Part shown: positions 19,985 through 29,190 of the stretch, one piece after another
Layout: the number at the start of each line of letters is the position of its first letter
Position numbering within the stretch: position 1 is the first letter of the stretch
Assembly (NCBI RefSeq): GCF_015291665.1
Contig: NZ_CP030048.1
Span: 4,092,001 to 4,156,000, forward strand
From: Bradyrhizobium sp. CCBAU 53338
GTDB taxonomy: Bacteria; Pseudomonadota; Alphaproteobacteria; Rhizobiales; Xanthobacteraceae
Reading direction: 5' to 3'
DNA: 64,000 bases
The notes under the pieces: generated by a model
Told to the model about the DNA's origin: nothing
Database searches by the model: none
What the model saw: only the letters and a program-made list of their open reading frames with translations
Program-made: the position numbers and the translations under genes

Positions 19985-20596
19985 ATGGGCGGCAGCGACG
20001 CACGCGCCCTCTCCCGCTCGCTGCTCGATCTATGCCGGATGCGCAAGCTGACGATTGCGACCGCCGAGTCCTGCACCGGGGGTCTCGTCGCCGGCGCCCT
20101 GACCGACATCCCCGGCTCGTCGGACGTGATCGACCGCGGCTTCGTCACCTATTCCAACGATGCCAAGCGCGCGATGCTGGGCGTCGAGGCCGGCACGCTC
20201 ACCAATTTCGGAGCCGTCAGCAAAGAGACTGCGACCGCGATGGCCATCGGCGCACTGGAGCGCGCCGGCGTCGATCTTGCGGTCGCCATCACCGGCATTG
20301 CCGGCCCCGGCGGCGCCACGCCCGGCAAGCCGGTCGGCCTCGTGCATTTTGCCGCCGCCGCGCGCGACGGCCGCATCATCCATCGCGAGCAGCGTTTTGG
20401 CGCGATCGGCCGCACGGCGGTCCGTCAACGCTCGGTGGTCGAGGCGCTCCGCATGCTGATGGAACTCGCCCGCGGCCCGCAAGCCCCTGCCAAGCCGCGC
20501 CGCGCCGCGGCGGCAACGCGGCTCCGTCCCCGTGCCACCCGCTCGCCGCGAAGGCACGCCGTGAAACGAAGGCCGCCGCGTTCGCCGCGGCGTTGA
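19985..20596 (+). CDS. CinA C-terminal-domain protein (nicotinamide-nucleotide amidohydrolase type)
   Basis: This is a 203-residue protein with the stand-alone CinA C-terminal domain: TIATAESCTGGLVAGALTDIPGSS (residues 23-46, with the catalytic Ser/Thr region), GFVTYSNDAK and ITGIAGPGG. The family deamidates nicotinamide mononucleotide to recycle pyridine nucleotides. It starts 3 bp after the ispDF stop, so it is cotranscribed. The last 40 residues are an Arg/Pro/Ala-rich tail (RRAAAATRLRPRATRSPRR) that is not part of the enzyme fold and could bind nucleic acid or be neutral drift. Confidence 0.9.
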   Translation: MGGSDARALSRSLLDLCRMRKLTIATAESCTGGLVAGALTDIPGSSDVIDRGFVTYSNDAKRAMLGVEAGTLTNFGAVSKETATAMAIGALERAGVDLAVAITGIAGPGGATPGKPVGLVHFAAAARDGRIIHREQRFGAIGRTAVRQRSVVEALRMLMELARGPQAPAKPRRAAAATRLRPRATRSPRRHAVKRRPPRSPRR

Positions 20597-20605
20597 AGTC
20601 CCGTC

Positions 20606-20634
20606 GCCCGGATGGAGCGAAGGGCAATCCGGGC
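20606..20634. repeat. REP-like palindrome after the cinA-type gene
   Basis: GCCCGGAT (20606-20613) and ATCCGGGC (20627-20634) are exact inverted repeats around a 13-base loop, beginning 10 bp after the stop codon. The flanking gggctacaag is of the type seen in dispersed intergenic palindromes of Bradyrhizobium (from memory). It may also end transcription. Confidence 0.5.
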
Positions 20635-20643
20635 TACAAGAGG

Positions 20644-21219
20644 TTGCGTTGCCCGACGAGCAAAACACCCGATCAGCGGGTCAATCGTCGCTGGCGAAAA
20701 TATTCTCCTTTACCGAATTTCTGATTTGCAGTAGACATCCGCCACCTCATCCCGGTCAGGGGGCGTATCGCGATCGTCACGAACGTGGGATGAGCCGTGG
20801 TGGACGTTGGTCACACCGGCGCGAAGGGTTTTGCAGGGCGGGCAACCGTGAGCAAAGGCCTCGCGCACACGACCGGTGTGACGGCGTACGGCAAAACCGT
20901 GTCGTCCTGACGCCCGGAGTCTGTGCGTCAAGTCTTGCGGTGATGCGTGCAGCCCAACCGGGCCCGCGCATCAGCCATCTGCAAGGCGACGGGGGCAATA
21001 GTGCATCGCTCCCCGGGGAGACCACGGCATAAGCCGTCAACCCACTGCGCAGGGAAGGCCGGATGTTTTGGCTTCACCTGTATGCCGCTGTGCAGCCTCT
21101 TGTAGCGCAGATATCGCACAGTGGACCGCGGGTGCCAGCCGGCACCCGGTCTTCCCTGCACCCTCTGACATCGGAGGGATGATGCGGCGATGCAAGGCTC
21201 GGGCGCAACGCGCCGCGAG
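20644..21219 (+). repeat. 576-bp dispersed repeat, copy A
   Basis: This segment matches 34873-35448 in inverted orientation without any gap. By visual alignment I count about eight substitutions, roughly 98.6 % identity. After 21219 the copies diverge, with scattered similarity up to about 21320. ORFs of 70-130 codons exist in several frames on both strands, but none has a domain, a good start or a consistent ribosome binding site, so I treat them as chance. Inside are strong inverted repeats: GTCACACCGG/CCGGTGTGAC (20810-20819, 20873-20882); a 14-bp pairing of 21049-21062 with 21146-21159 containing one G-U; CTGTGC/GCACAG (21088-21093, 21116-21121); and CGGGTGCC/GGCACCCG (21129-21148). The element fills the gap between the cinA-type and ratA-type genes. 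Confidence 0.85.
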
Positions 21220-21284
21220 GATGAGAAGGTGTGTCTGCAAATTGAGACGAGAGCGAATGACCCTCTGTGCAGGCCTCGTACTCC

Positions 21285-21309
21285 GTCATCGCGAGTTCCT
21301 CGCGATGAC
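21285..21309. terminator. 11-bp perfect hairpin downstream of the ratA-type gene
   Basis: GTCATCGCGAG (21285-21295) and CTCGCGATGAC (21299-21309) pair exactly around TTC, 17 bp beyond the stop of the minus-strand gene at 21327. No U run follows. It could be an RNA 3' end or a member of a dispersed palindrome family. Confidence 0.5.
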
Positions 21310-21326
21310 GACGGCGAGAGAACGTG

Positions 21327-21809
21327 CTACGAGGACGCCAGTTTCGGCCGGCCGTAGATCGCGTCGGCGCGCTTTTCGAACGCGGTGGAGAACCGCGCGA
21401 ACGCTGCGTCGAACATCGAGCCCATCAGCATCGCCAGCACGCGGCTCTTGAATTCATAGGCGAGAAAGAAGCCGACGTCGCAAAAGTCGTTGCCTTCCTG
21501 CTGGCCTTTCGGCTCGAACGTCCAGCGGTTTTCGAGATTGCTGAACGGACCTTGCAGATATTCGACCAGGATCTTCAGATTGGCGCGGTCGAGCGTCACG
21601 CGGCTGGTGAAGGATTCCTTGACCAGCTTGAACGACACCGTCATGTCGGCGACCAGCACCTCGGTGCCGTCGGGCTTGGCCATGCGCTGGCGGATTTTCA
21701 GCGCGCTGCACAGCGGCACGAATTCCGGGTAGCGCTCGACATCGGCGACCAGATCAAACATCTCGGATGCGCTGTGAGTGACACGGCGCTTGCTCGAAAA
21801 TTTGGGCAT
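21327..21809 (-). CDS. RatA/Coq10-type polyketide-cyclase fold protein
   Basis: This is a 160-residue START/SRPBCC-fold protein. The opening MPKFSSKRRVTHSASEMFDLVADVERYPEFVPLC and the C-terminal segment ENRWTFEPKG then VGFFLAYEFKSRVLAMLMGSMFDAAFARFSTAFEKRA are typical of the RatA/Coq10 family. Members bind ubiquinone or a similar lipid and support respiration; E. coli RatA was also described as acting on ribosomes. It starts 6 bp after the lipA stop and is probably cotranscribed with it, a pairing common in this class. Confidence 0.92.
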   Translation of the reverse strand: MPKFSSKRRVTHSASEMFDLVADVERYPEFVPLCSALKIRQRMAKPDGTEVLVADMTVSFKLVKESFTSRVTLDRANLKILVEYLQGPFSNLENRWTFEPKGQQEGNDFCDVGFFLAYEFKSRVLAMLMGSMFDAAFARFSTAFEKRADAIYGRPKLASS

Positions 21810-21815
21810 GTCAGT

Positions 21816-22772
21816 CTAGCGGGCCGCTGCGGCCCGCGCGGCCTTCAATCTCGCAAAGTCCTCGCCGGCGTGATGCGACGAGCGGGTGAGCGGGCTTGCC
21901 GATACCATCAGGAAGCCCTTGGTGTAGGCGACCTTCTCGTAAGAGCTGAACTCGTCCGGCGGCACGTATCGCATCACGGCGTGATGCTTGCGGGTCGGCT
22001 GGAGATACTGCCCGATGGTCAGGAAGTCGACGTCGGCCGAGCGCAGATCGTCCATTACCTGCTGCACCTCGTGGCGCTCCTCGCCGAGGCCGACCATGAT
22101 GCCGGACTTGGTGAAGACGGTGGGATCGAGCTCCTTGACCCGCTGCAGCAGCCGGATGGAGTGGAAGTAACGCGCGCCCGGCCGCACCGTCAGGTAACGC
22201 GACGGTACGGTCTCGAGATTGTGGTTGAAGACGTCGGGCCGCGCGGCAACGACCACCTCCAGCGCGCCTTGCTTGCGCAGAAAGTCGGGCGTCAGGATCT
22301 CGATCGTGGTCGACGGGCACGCCGTGCGGATCGCGCGAATGGTCTGGGCAAAGTGCTCGGCGCCGCCGTCGGCGAGATCGTCGCGGTCGACCGAGGTGAT
22401 GACGACGTGGGTAAGGCCAAGCTTGGCGACGGCCTCGGCGACATTCTGCGGCTCGGCTGCATCGAGCGCATTGGGCAGGCCCGTCTTGACGTTGCAAAAC
22501 GCACAGGCCCGGGTGCAGGTGTCACCCATGATCATGAAGGTCGCGTGCTTCTTGTCCCAGCACTCGCCGATGTTTGGACACCCCGCTTCTTCGCACACCG
22601 TGTGCAGGCCGTTGGCGCGCACGATGTTGCGGGTGTCGGCATAGCCGCGGGTATTCGGCGCGCGGACGCGGATCCAGTCCGGCTTCGGCGGCGAAGCGGA
22701 GTCCGGCCGATTCACCTTTTCGGGGTGACGCGGGCGCAACGGGTTCGTGATGGTATCGACAATAACGACCAT
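21816..22772 (-). CDS. lipA: Lipoyl synthase LipA
   Basis: This radical-SAM enzyme inserts two sulfurs into octanoyl groups on lipoyl domains. All six cluster ligands are present: the auxiliary cluster C60-x4-C65-x5-C71 ([12 protein letters not shown]) and the SAM cluster C86-x3-C90-x2-C93 (CTRACAFC). The conserved C-terminal RSSHHAG supplies the final Ser ligand. The 318-residue length is normal. The ratA-type gene follows by 6 bp. The 130 bp between this gene and the divergent DNA glycosylase hold both promoters. Confidence 0.97.
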   Translation of the reverse strand: MVVIVDTITNPLRPRHPEKVNRPDSASPPKPDWIRVRAPNTRGYADTRNIVRANGLHTVCEEAGCPNIGECWDKKHATFMIMGDTCTRACAFCNVKTGLPNALDAAEPQNVAEAVAKLGLTHVVITSVDRDDLADGGAEHFAQTIRAIRTACPSTTIEILTPDFLRKQGALEVVVAARPDVFNHNLETVPSRYLTVRPGARYFHSIRLLQRVKELDPTVFTKSGIMVGLGEERHEVQQVMDDLRSADVDFLTIGQYLQPTRKHHAVMRYVPPDEFSSYEKVAYTKGFLMVSASPLTRSSHHAGEDFARLKAARAAAAR

Positions 22773-22902
22773 GATCTGTCCGGTCTGTTCAGGTCCTACC
22801 TAGTCGGTCTGGCTGCCTGCCGCAACCCGGCTCGCGCCGCCTCAGGGAACATGGCAGATATGGGCAATATCCTGCTCTGTTCTCAGGCGATTCTCACCTC
22901 GA

Positions 22903-23505
22903 ATGGCTCCAACCTCGAAGACTTCCACACCGCGGCTCGGCAAGGCCCTGAAGCGCGGTTTTTTCGACCGCGGCGTCCGCGAGGTCGCCCACGACCTGAT
23001 TGGCGCGACCATGCTGGTCGATGGCGTCGGCGGGATCATCGTCGAGGTCGAGGCCTATCATCATACCGAGCCGGCGGCGCACTCCTACAATGGCCCGACG
23101 CCGCGGAACCAGATCATGTTCGGTCCGCCCGGCTTCGCTTACGTCTATCGCTCCTACGGCATCCACTGGTGTGTGAACTTCGTCTGCGAGGAAATAGGCA
23201 CCGCCGCCGCAGTCTTGATCCGCGCGCTGGAACCGACGCATGGGATCGCGGCAATGCGGCGCCGCCGTCATCTCCAGGATGTGCATGCGTTGTGCTCGGG
23301 CCCGGGCAAGCTGACGGAGGCGCTCGGGATCACCATCGCGCACAACACCCTGCCCCTGGACCGGCCGCCGATCTCACTGCATGCGCGGACCGAGGACGTC
23401 GAGGTGGCAACCGGAATCCGGATCGGCATCACCAAGGCGGTCGAGCTGCCCTGGCGCTATGGCGTCAGGGGCTCGAAATTCCTCAGCAAGCCGTTTCCGA
23501 AATAG
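22903..23505 (+). CDS. 3-methyladenine DNA glycosylase (AAG/MPG family)
   Basis: This is a 200-residue base-excision repair enzyme that removes alkylated purines. Family features are [37 protein letters not shown] with the catalytic Glu in [32 protein letters not shown] and [13 protein letters not shown]. The usual DPASH is TEPAAH here. The last gene residues ([11 protein letters not shown]) end 2 bp before the convergent valS stop. It is monocistronic as far as can be seen. Confidence 0.94.
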   Translation: MAPTSKTSTPRLGKALKRGFFDRGVREVAHDLIGATMLVDGVGGIIVEVEAYHHTEPAAHSYNGPTPRNQIMFGPPGFAYVYRSYGIHWCVNFVCEEIGTAAAVLIRALEPTHGIAAMRRRRHLQDVHALCSGPGKLTEALGITIAHNTLPLDRPPISLHARTEDVEVATGIRIGITKAVELPWRYGVRGSKFLSKPFPK

Positions 23506-23507
23506 AC

Positions 23508-26384
23508 TTACGACGCCTGCTTCAGCCGCTCCAGCGCCTCGAGCAGCTTGGCCTTGCGGGCCAGCGCTGCCTCGCGCTTCTCGCGCTCTTCCTCGACGAC
23601 CTCTTCGGCCGCGTTGGCGACGAACTTTTCGTTCGCGAGTTTCGACTCAGCCCGCTTGATGTCGGCGTCGGCCTTCGCGATCTCCTTGTCGAGGCGCGTG
23701 CGCTCGGCGGCGACGTCGATAACGCCTTTGAGCGGCAACGCGGCGACCTCGCCGCGCACGAGGAGCTGGACGGCTCCATCAGGAGCGCGATCGGCGAACG
23801 AAATGTCCGACAACCGCGCCATGCGCTTGATGACGTCAGTCCAGCGCGGAGCGCGCTCCTTGGTTTCGGCCGACGCGCCTGCGAGCACAAGCGCTGTCAG
23901 CGTCGACGGCGGGATGTTCATCTCGGCGCGCACCGAGCGGATCTGCGTCACGAGGTCGATCACCCAGCCGATCTCGGCTTCCGCCTTGGGATCGGTGAAG
24001 TCGGCATGATCGAAGATCGGCATCACGAACGCCGGCGACACCAGCGGATCGGTCGGCCCGGCCGCCGCCGCGAGCATCGCGAGCTGCTCCGCCGTCGGTT
24101 CGGACCGCTTCAGCGGCCACGGCGCCAAAGCGAGCAGACCGTCGCGCTTGGCCGTCACCTCCCACAGCTCCTCGGTGATGAAGGGCATGAAGGGATGCAG
24201 CAGCTTCAGGATCTCGTCACGCGCCCACGCGACCATGGCGCGGGTCTCGTCCTTGGCGGGGCCATCAGGACCGAGCAGCACGGGCTTCGCGAGTTCGACA
24301 TACCAGTCGCAATAGACGTTCCAGACGAAGCGGTAGATCGCGCCGGCGGCATCGTTGAAGCGATACGCTTCGATGGCCTCGGTCACCTCGCGCGTGGTGT
24401 GCGCGCTCTCATGGGCGATCCAGCGGTTGAGCGTTTCCTTCGCCTTGGCCGGCTCGAACCCTTCGGGCACGGCGCAGTGGTTCATCTCCGCAAAGCGGGA
24501 GGCATTCCACAGCTTGGTCGCGAAATTGCGATAGCCCTCGACGCGGCTGGTGGCGAGCTTGATGTCGCGTCCCTGCGCCGCCATCGCCGCCAGCGTGAAG
24601 CGCAGCGCGTCCGCGCCGTATTCGTCGATCAGGTTGAGCGGATCGATGACGTTGCCTTTCGACTTCGACATCTTGGCGCCCTTCTCGTCGCGGACGAGGG
24701 CGTGAATGTAGATCGTCGAGAACGGCACTTCCTTCATGAAGTGCAGGCCCATCATCATCATCCGGGCGACCCAGAAAAAGATGATGTCGAAGCCGGTGAC
24801 CAGCACGTTGGTCGGGTAGTAGCGCTTGACCTCAGGCGCGTCTTCGGGCCAGCCGAGCGTCGAGAACGGCCACAGCGCCGAAGAGAACCATGTATCGAGC
24901 ACGTCCTCGTCGCGGGTGATGAAGCCTTCACGCTTGTTGCGGTCGAGCGCCATCTCGCGGCCCTGCTCGGCCGTGATCACTTCCTGCTCGACGTAGTAGC
25001 CGAGCGCGTGGCTGATCGCCTCTTCCTCGGTCTCCGCGACGAACACCTTGCCGTCGGGGCCATACCATGCCGGGATCTGATGGCCCCACCAGAGCTGGCG
25101 CGAGATGCACCAGGGCTGGATGTTCTCCATCCATTCGAAATAGGTCTTTTCCCAGTTCTTCGGCACGAACGAGGTTTCGCCCGAGCGCACCGCCGCGATC
25201 GCAGGCCTCGCCAGCGTCTTGGCGTCGACGTACCACTGGTCGGTCAGGTACGGCTCGATCACGCTGTTGGAGCGATCGCCGTGCGGCACCATGTGGGTGT
25301 GCGGCTCGATCCGCTCGATGAAGCCGAAGGATTCCAGCCGCTCGACGATGCGCTTGCGCGCCGCGAAGCGGTCGACCTTGTTGAACTCCTCGGCGAATTG
25401 CGAGGCGCCTTCCGGCAGGTCGCGCAGGTAATCCTCGTTGTCGACGAGATCGAGGCAACCTTCCCTGTCGAGCACGCTGATGCGGCGCAGGCCGTGACGA
25501 TTGCCGACCTCGAAGTCGTTGAAGTCGTGCGCCGGCGTCACCTTGACCGCACCCGAACCCTTCTCGGGATCGGAATATTCGTCGGCAACGATCCTGATCT
25601 TGCGGCCGACCAGCGGCAGGATCACGTTCTTTCCGATCAGCTTCAAATAGCGCTCGTCCTCGGGATGCACGGCAACGCCGGTATCGCCGAGCATGGTCTC
25701 AGGACGCGTCGTAGCGACCACGATGAAGGTCGAGCGATCCTCCGGGTCGAACGTCTTGCCCTCGATCGGATAGCGCAGATACCAGAGGTGGCCCTTCACC
25801 TCGGTCTGCTGCACTTCGAGATCGGAGATCGCCGTCAAGAGCTTGGTGTCCCAGTTCACCAGGCGCTTGTCCTTGTAGATCAGGCCGTCGCGGTGCAGCT
25901 CGACGAACACCTTGACCACCGCTTTGGACAGGCCCTCGTCCATGGTGAAGCGCTCGCGCGACCAGTCGCAGGAGGCGCCGAGGCGCTTGAGCTGGTTGAT
26001 GATGGTGTCGCCGCTCTCGGCCTTCCACTGCCAGACCCGCTCCAGGAATTTCTCGCGGCCCATCTCGCGGCGGCCCGGCTGCTGGCGCTCCAGCAGCTGC
26101 CGCTCCACCACCATCTGGGTGGCAATGCCGGCATGGTCGGTCCCGGGCTGCCAAAGCACGTCGCGGCCACGCATGCGCTCGAACCGGCACAGGATGTCCT
26201 GAAGCGTGTTGTTGAGCGCGTGGCCCATGTGCAGCGAACCCGTCACGTTCGGCGGCGGGATCACGATGGTAAAGGGCACCGCGTCGCGGCGGTCGGGACG
26301 GCCGGCCTTGAAGGCAAGGCTGTCCTCCCACACGACGGACATGCGGGCTTCGATATCGGCGGGCTGGTAGTTTTTCTCGATCAT
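23508..26384 (-). CDS. valS: Valyl-tRNA synthetase
   Basis: This is a 958-residue class I synthetase. The HIGH motif appears as HMGHALNN near residue 52 and the KMSKS motif as KMSKSKGNVIDP near 545. Between them is the editing domain with TTRPETMLGDTGVAVHP. The anticodon-binding domain and a C-terminal coiled coil (about residues 880-955, VAAERTRLDKEIAKADADIKRAESKL) complete it. ATG 26384 (MIEKNYQPADIEARM) fits the family; the frame is open 21 bp further. Flanks: the DNA glycosylase converges at the 3' end and popZ lies upstream. Confidence 0.97.
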   Translation of the reverse strand: MIEKNYQPADIEARMSVVWEDSLAFKAGRPDRRDAVPFTIVIPPPNVTGSLHMGHALNNTLQDILCRFERMRGRDVLWQPGTDHAGIATQMVVERQLLERQQPGRREMGREKFLERVWQWKAESGDTIINQLKRLGASCDWSRERFTMDEGLSKAVVKVFVELHRDGLIYKDKRLVNWDTKLLTAISDLEVQQTEVKGHLWYLRYPIEGKTFDPEDRSTFIVVATTRPETMLGDTGVAVHPEDERYLKLIGKNVILPLVGRKIRIVADEYSDPEKGSGAVKVTPAHDFNDFEVGNRHGLRRISVLDREGCLDLVDNEDYLRDLPEGASQFAEEFNKVDRFAARKRIVERLESFGFIERIEPHTHMVPHGDRSNSVIEPYLTDQWYVDAKTLARPAIAAVRSGETSFVPKNWEKTYFEWMENIQPWCISRQLWWGHQIPAWYGPDGKVFVAETEEEAISHALGYYVEQEVITAEQGREMALDRNKREGFITRDEDVLDTWFSSALWPFSTLGWPEDAPEVKRYYPTNVLVTGFDIIFFWVARMMMMGLHFMKEVPFSTIYIHALVRDEKGAKMSKSKGNVIDPLNLIDEYGADALRFTLAAMAAQGRDIKLATSRVEGYRNFATKLWNASRFAEMNHCAVPEGFEPAKAKETLNRWIAHESAHTTREVTEAIEAYRFNDAAGAIYRFVWNVYCDWYVELAKPVLLGPDGPAKDETRAMVAWARDEILKLLHPFMPFITEELWEVTAKRDGLLALAPWPLKRSEPTAEQLAMLAAAAGPTDPLVSPAFVMPIFDHADFTDPKAEAEIGWVIDLVTQIRSVRAEMNIPPSTLTALVLAGASAETKERAPRWTDVIKRMARLSDISFADRAPDGAVQLLVRGEVAALPLKGVIDVAAERTRLDKEIAKADADIKRAESKLANEKFVANAAEEVVEEEREKREAALARKAKLLEALERLKQAS

Positions 26385-26513
26385 GGGGCTGCTAGAAAGC
26401 CGCACGCGGGGTTCAAGTCAACGGAAAGCTCGGCGGCAGAAGGGCTTTCCGGCCCGACCGGCAGGTCAAGTATGACACGGGAGCAGGGCTTTATCGGGGC
26501 CGAGGGGCCTGCT

Positions 26514-27290
26514 TCAGCGACCGCCGCGCGAGACCCGCTCGATTTCGGCCTTCACGATGCGTTCGACCAAGCCGGGCAGATTGTCGTCGAGCCAGGATTT
26601 CAGCATCGGACGCAGCATTTCCTTGACGAGATCCTCCAGCGTCCGGGCGTTGCTGCTAAGCACCGTGTGAGCCAGAGAGTTGAAGGCGGACTCGACTGCC
26701 GAGACGGTCGACTGGGCCAGGATCGGCTGCTGTGGCGGCAGCGGCGGCCCGTCGAAATCCACCGGCGCATAGGATGGCGCGGGCGCCGGACGAGGCGGCG
26801 GCGCTTCGGCGAATTCGAGGTCATCGCGCGGCTCGACCCTGCGGAAGCTCGGCGGCGGCGGTGCCGGTGCGGGATCCATCGCCATCTCGTCGGTCAGCTC
26901 GAGCACGTCGGGCTCAGGCTCAGGCTCCGGTTCCGGGGCCCGCACCTCAGGAGCAGGCGTCGCCTCGTCGAGGCCCGCCAGCAGCGCGTCGATATCGTCC
27001 TGGTTGTTGGGGCCGGCATCCGCCGCAGGCGCGGGCTGAGGCGGCGGCGCAGCGGGCTTGGCAGCCGGTGGCGGCGCGGGCTTTTCAGCCGCCGGTTTTG
27101 CAGGCGCGGCGACTTTGGACGGCGGTATGTCGGCCATCGCCTGCGGCTTTGGTGCGGGCGCGGCCGGCGCCGGTGCGGGCTTGGCAGCTTCTGCCGGCGG
27201 CGGCTTGGCCTCATCATCGGCAATGATGCGCCGGATCGAGGCCAGAATCTCCTCCATGGAGGGCTCTGTGACCTTTGCAGGCTGCGTCAT
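26514..27290 (-). CDS. popZ: Cell-pole organising protein PopZ (DUF2497)
   Basis: This is a 258-residue protein with the family layout: a short N-terminal helix EPSMEEILASIRRIIADDEA (residues 9-28), a long Pro/Ala/Glu-rich disordered middle (about 30-190), and a conserved C-terminal helical part with LEDLVKEMLRPMLKSWLDDNLPGLVERIVKAEIERVSR. In Caulobacter PopZ assembles at the pole and anchors the chromosome origin. ATG 27290 is chosen, with GGAG upstream; a GTG at 27302 is an alternative. The upstream gap to 27593 (303 bp) holds its promoter and the tolC terminator but no gene. Confidence 0.92.
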   Translation of the reverse strand: MTQPAKVTEPSMEEILASIRRIIADDEAKPPPAEAAKPAPAPAAPAPKPQAMADIPPSKVAAPAKPAAEKPAPPPAAKPAAPPPQPAPAADAGPNNQDDIDALLAGLDEATPAPEVRAPEPEPEPEPDVLELTDEMAMDPAPAPPPPSFRRVEPRDDLEFAEAPPPRPAPAPSYAPVDFDGPPLPPQQPILAQSTVSAVESAFNSLAHTVLSSNARTLEDLVKEMLRPMLKSWLDDNLPGLVERIVKAEIERVSRGGR

Positions 27291-27546
27291 CTCCGACTCC
27301 ACATCATCAACGCCCTCGCATGCGTTGTTTTACACCAAGCACGACAGGATTGGCCGGTTCCGGATGTGTGCCCCGACATTTTCGTCGCGACAGCCAGACT
27401 TGTCCCCAGATCACGGCTCAGCGTCAGGCGGCGCGCCCCTGCCCCGTCACTCACGCAGTACCCACGCAACATCGGATGCGGAGCGAATCGACCCGCAGCT
27501 TCTTGGCAAGGCTATGTCAGGGATTTTGATGATTGCAAGCAAAGCA

Positions 27547-27580
27547 CCGGTCGGCGTCGACTGTTTGCGAGGCCGACCGG
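27547..27580 (-). terminator. Hairpin downstream of tolC
   Basis: CCGGTCGGC (27547-27555) and GCCGACCGG (27572-27580) are exact inverted repeats around a 16-base loop, 14 bp after the tolC stop. On the minus strand the stem is followed by a T-rich stretch (TGCTTTGCTTGC), which fits a Rho-independent terminator. Confidence 0.55.
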
Positions 27581-27593
27581 AGAACTACGGCAA

Positions 27594-29003
27594 TCAGCGC
27601 CCGTCAGGCGTGCGCACGCCGGCCCAGCTGTCGCGAACCTGGTGGTAGTGCACGCTGGGATCGTAGACAGTGGTGTTGAGGCCGAGCACCTGCGGCGCGA
27701 GACGGCCAACCGCATTGAGCACGGAGTAGGACGCGACCACGCGGTCATGCTGGGCGGTGACGAGCGCAACGCGCGCGTTGACCAGCGCCTGCTGCGCGTT
27801 GAGCACGTCGAGCGTGGTGCGCTGGCCGGCCTTGGCTTCTTCGCGCACGCCGTTCAGCGCGATCTCGGAGGCCGTCACCTGCGCCTGCGCGGACTGCACC
27901 TGCGCCTTGCCGGCTTCCAGCTGACCCCAGGCCTGCACGACGTTGGCCCGGGTCTGATCGCGGGTGGTTTCGAGGTTCAGTCGCTGCTGCGCCAGGTTTT
28001 CCTTCGACTGCCGGATCAGCGCGTATTCAGCACCGCCCTGAAAGATCGGCACGGACGCTGTCGCGATGGCGGAGGCGGACGTCGTTCGGAAAACGGTCAG
28101 GGTCTGCTGATACGACTGGCTGATGCCGGCCTGAACCGTGACCGTCGGCAGCAACGCACCTTCGTTGATCTTGACCTGGAGATAGTTGACGTCGATGCCA
28201 TACATCGAGGCCGTGACGTTGGGGTTCTCCACCAGGCTGAGATTGACTGCAGAGGCGATCGAAGTGGGCAGGAAGCGATCGACCGGCGAACCCGGGGCCA
28301 GGTTCGAAGGCTCGTTCCCGATGATCCGGCGGAAGTTAGAACGCGTCGTCGTGAGATTCGATTCGGCGGTCAGTGCCTGGGTCTTGCCGGCAGCCAGCTG
28401 CGCTTCGGATTGCGCGACGTCTGTGCGCGTGACCTCGCCGACATTGAAACGATCGCGCGTCTGCTTGAGCGTCTGCTCGAGCACGCGCACGTTGCTGCGC
28501 TGAACCTCGAGCGTCGCCGAATCACGCAAGTAGTCCATGTAGGTCGTTGCAGCTTGCAGAAGCACCGTCTGCTCGAGCACGCGCAAAGCCTCGCGCGCTC
28601 CCGAGACCTGGCTTTCCGCCGCGCGCGTCTTGTTGGCAGTCTGGTTGCCGTTATAGACCGTCTGGTTGACGGTCAGGCTGGCGGCGTTGGGCTGCAGCGG
28701 CGGATCGCTATGGATCCCCAGGCCCTTCTGCACCGCCTGAATGTCCTGATATTGATAGCCGGTGCTGAGACTCAGATTGACCTTGGGGCGATAGCCCGAC
28801 AGGGCCTGCGGCACGTTCTCGTCGGTCGAGCGCACCTGGGCGCGCTGCGCGTTGAGCTGCGGATTGTTTTGATAGGCGCGCACCAGCGCAGCCTCGATCG
28901 TATCCGCTAATGCAGGCGTCGGCCCGGCAAGTGCCGCCAGGAGGACCGAAACCGCTGCTCCGGTGAAAAGCTTCACCCCATGCATCCCTGAAATTCCGTT
29001 CAT
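27594..29003 (-). CDS. tolC: TolC-family outer-membrane efflux channel
   Basis: This is a 469-residue outer-membrane trimer subunit. The signal peptide has the hydrophobic core LFTGAAVSVLLAALAG with probable cleavage after PALA, followed by the mature start DTIEAALVRAYQNNPQLNAQRAQVRSTDE typical of TolC. The two repeats of the family are visible, with RGAxxxxxLV-like helices (REALRVLEQTVLLQAATTYMDYLRD; EEAKAGQRTTLDVLNAQQALVNARVALVTAQHD). Start could be 29009, 29003 or 28985. The pcm-type gene lies 187 bp upstream, a pairing conserved in rhizobia. It serves tripartite pumps and type I secretion. Confidence 0.94.
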   Translation of the reverse strand: MNGISGMHGVKLFTGAAVSVLLAALAGPTPALADTIEAALVRAYQNNPQLNAQRAQVRSTDENVPQALSGYRPKVNLSLSTGYQYQDIQAVQKGLGIHSDPPLQPNAASLTVNQTVYNGNQTANKTRAAESQVSGAREALRVLEQTVLLQAATTYMDYLRDSATLEVQRSNVRVLEQTLKQTRDRFNVGEVTRTDVAQSEAQLAAGKTQALTAESNLTTTRSNFRRIIGNEPSNLAPGSPVDRFLPTSIASAVNLSLVENPNVTASMYGIDVNYLQVKINEGALLPTVTVQAGISQSYQQTLTVFRTTSASAIATASVPIFQGGAEYALIRQSKENLAQQRLNLETTRDQTRANVVQAWGQLEAGKAQVQSAQAQVTASEIALNGVREEAKAGQRTTLDVLNAQQALVNARVALVTAQHDRVVASYSVLNAVGRLAPQVLGLNTTVYDPSVHYHQVRDSWAGVRTPDGR

Positions 29004-29190
29004 TCTCACGCCAAGCTCGTGCCCGCGAACCTGGATACCGTATCCGAGTGGAGTCGTTGCCCCGTAGCAACATAGGACGCGGTCAAGCGCGACGGAACTA
29101 CCTCAGGGTGGTTCTCAGCGGAAACTCTTCACGTGCAGCATCCCGGCCACACTTCTGATTCAGAACGGTATTTTAACAGGATTTCGGCCG

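Noticed and set aside
20649..21451. Several ORFs of 70-130 codons in repeat copy A and their counterparts in copy B
   Set aside because: They lie in several frames of both strands at once, with no domain and no ribosome binding site. They are more easily explained by a structured, stop-poor repeat.
21324..28910. A 2528-codon open frame on the + strand
   Set aside because: It runs antisense to lipA, valS, popZ and tolC, with His/Arg/Asp-rich composition typical of the mirror frame of high-GC genes. The real genes show domains on the other strand.
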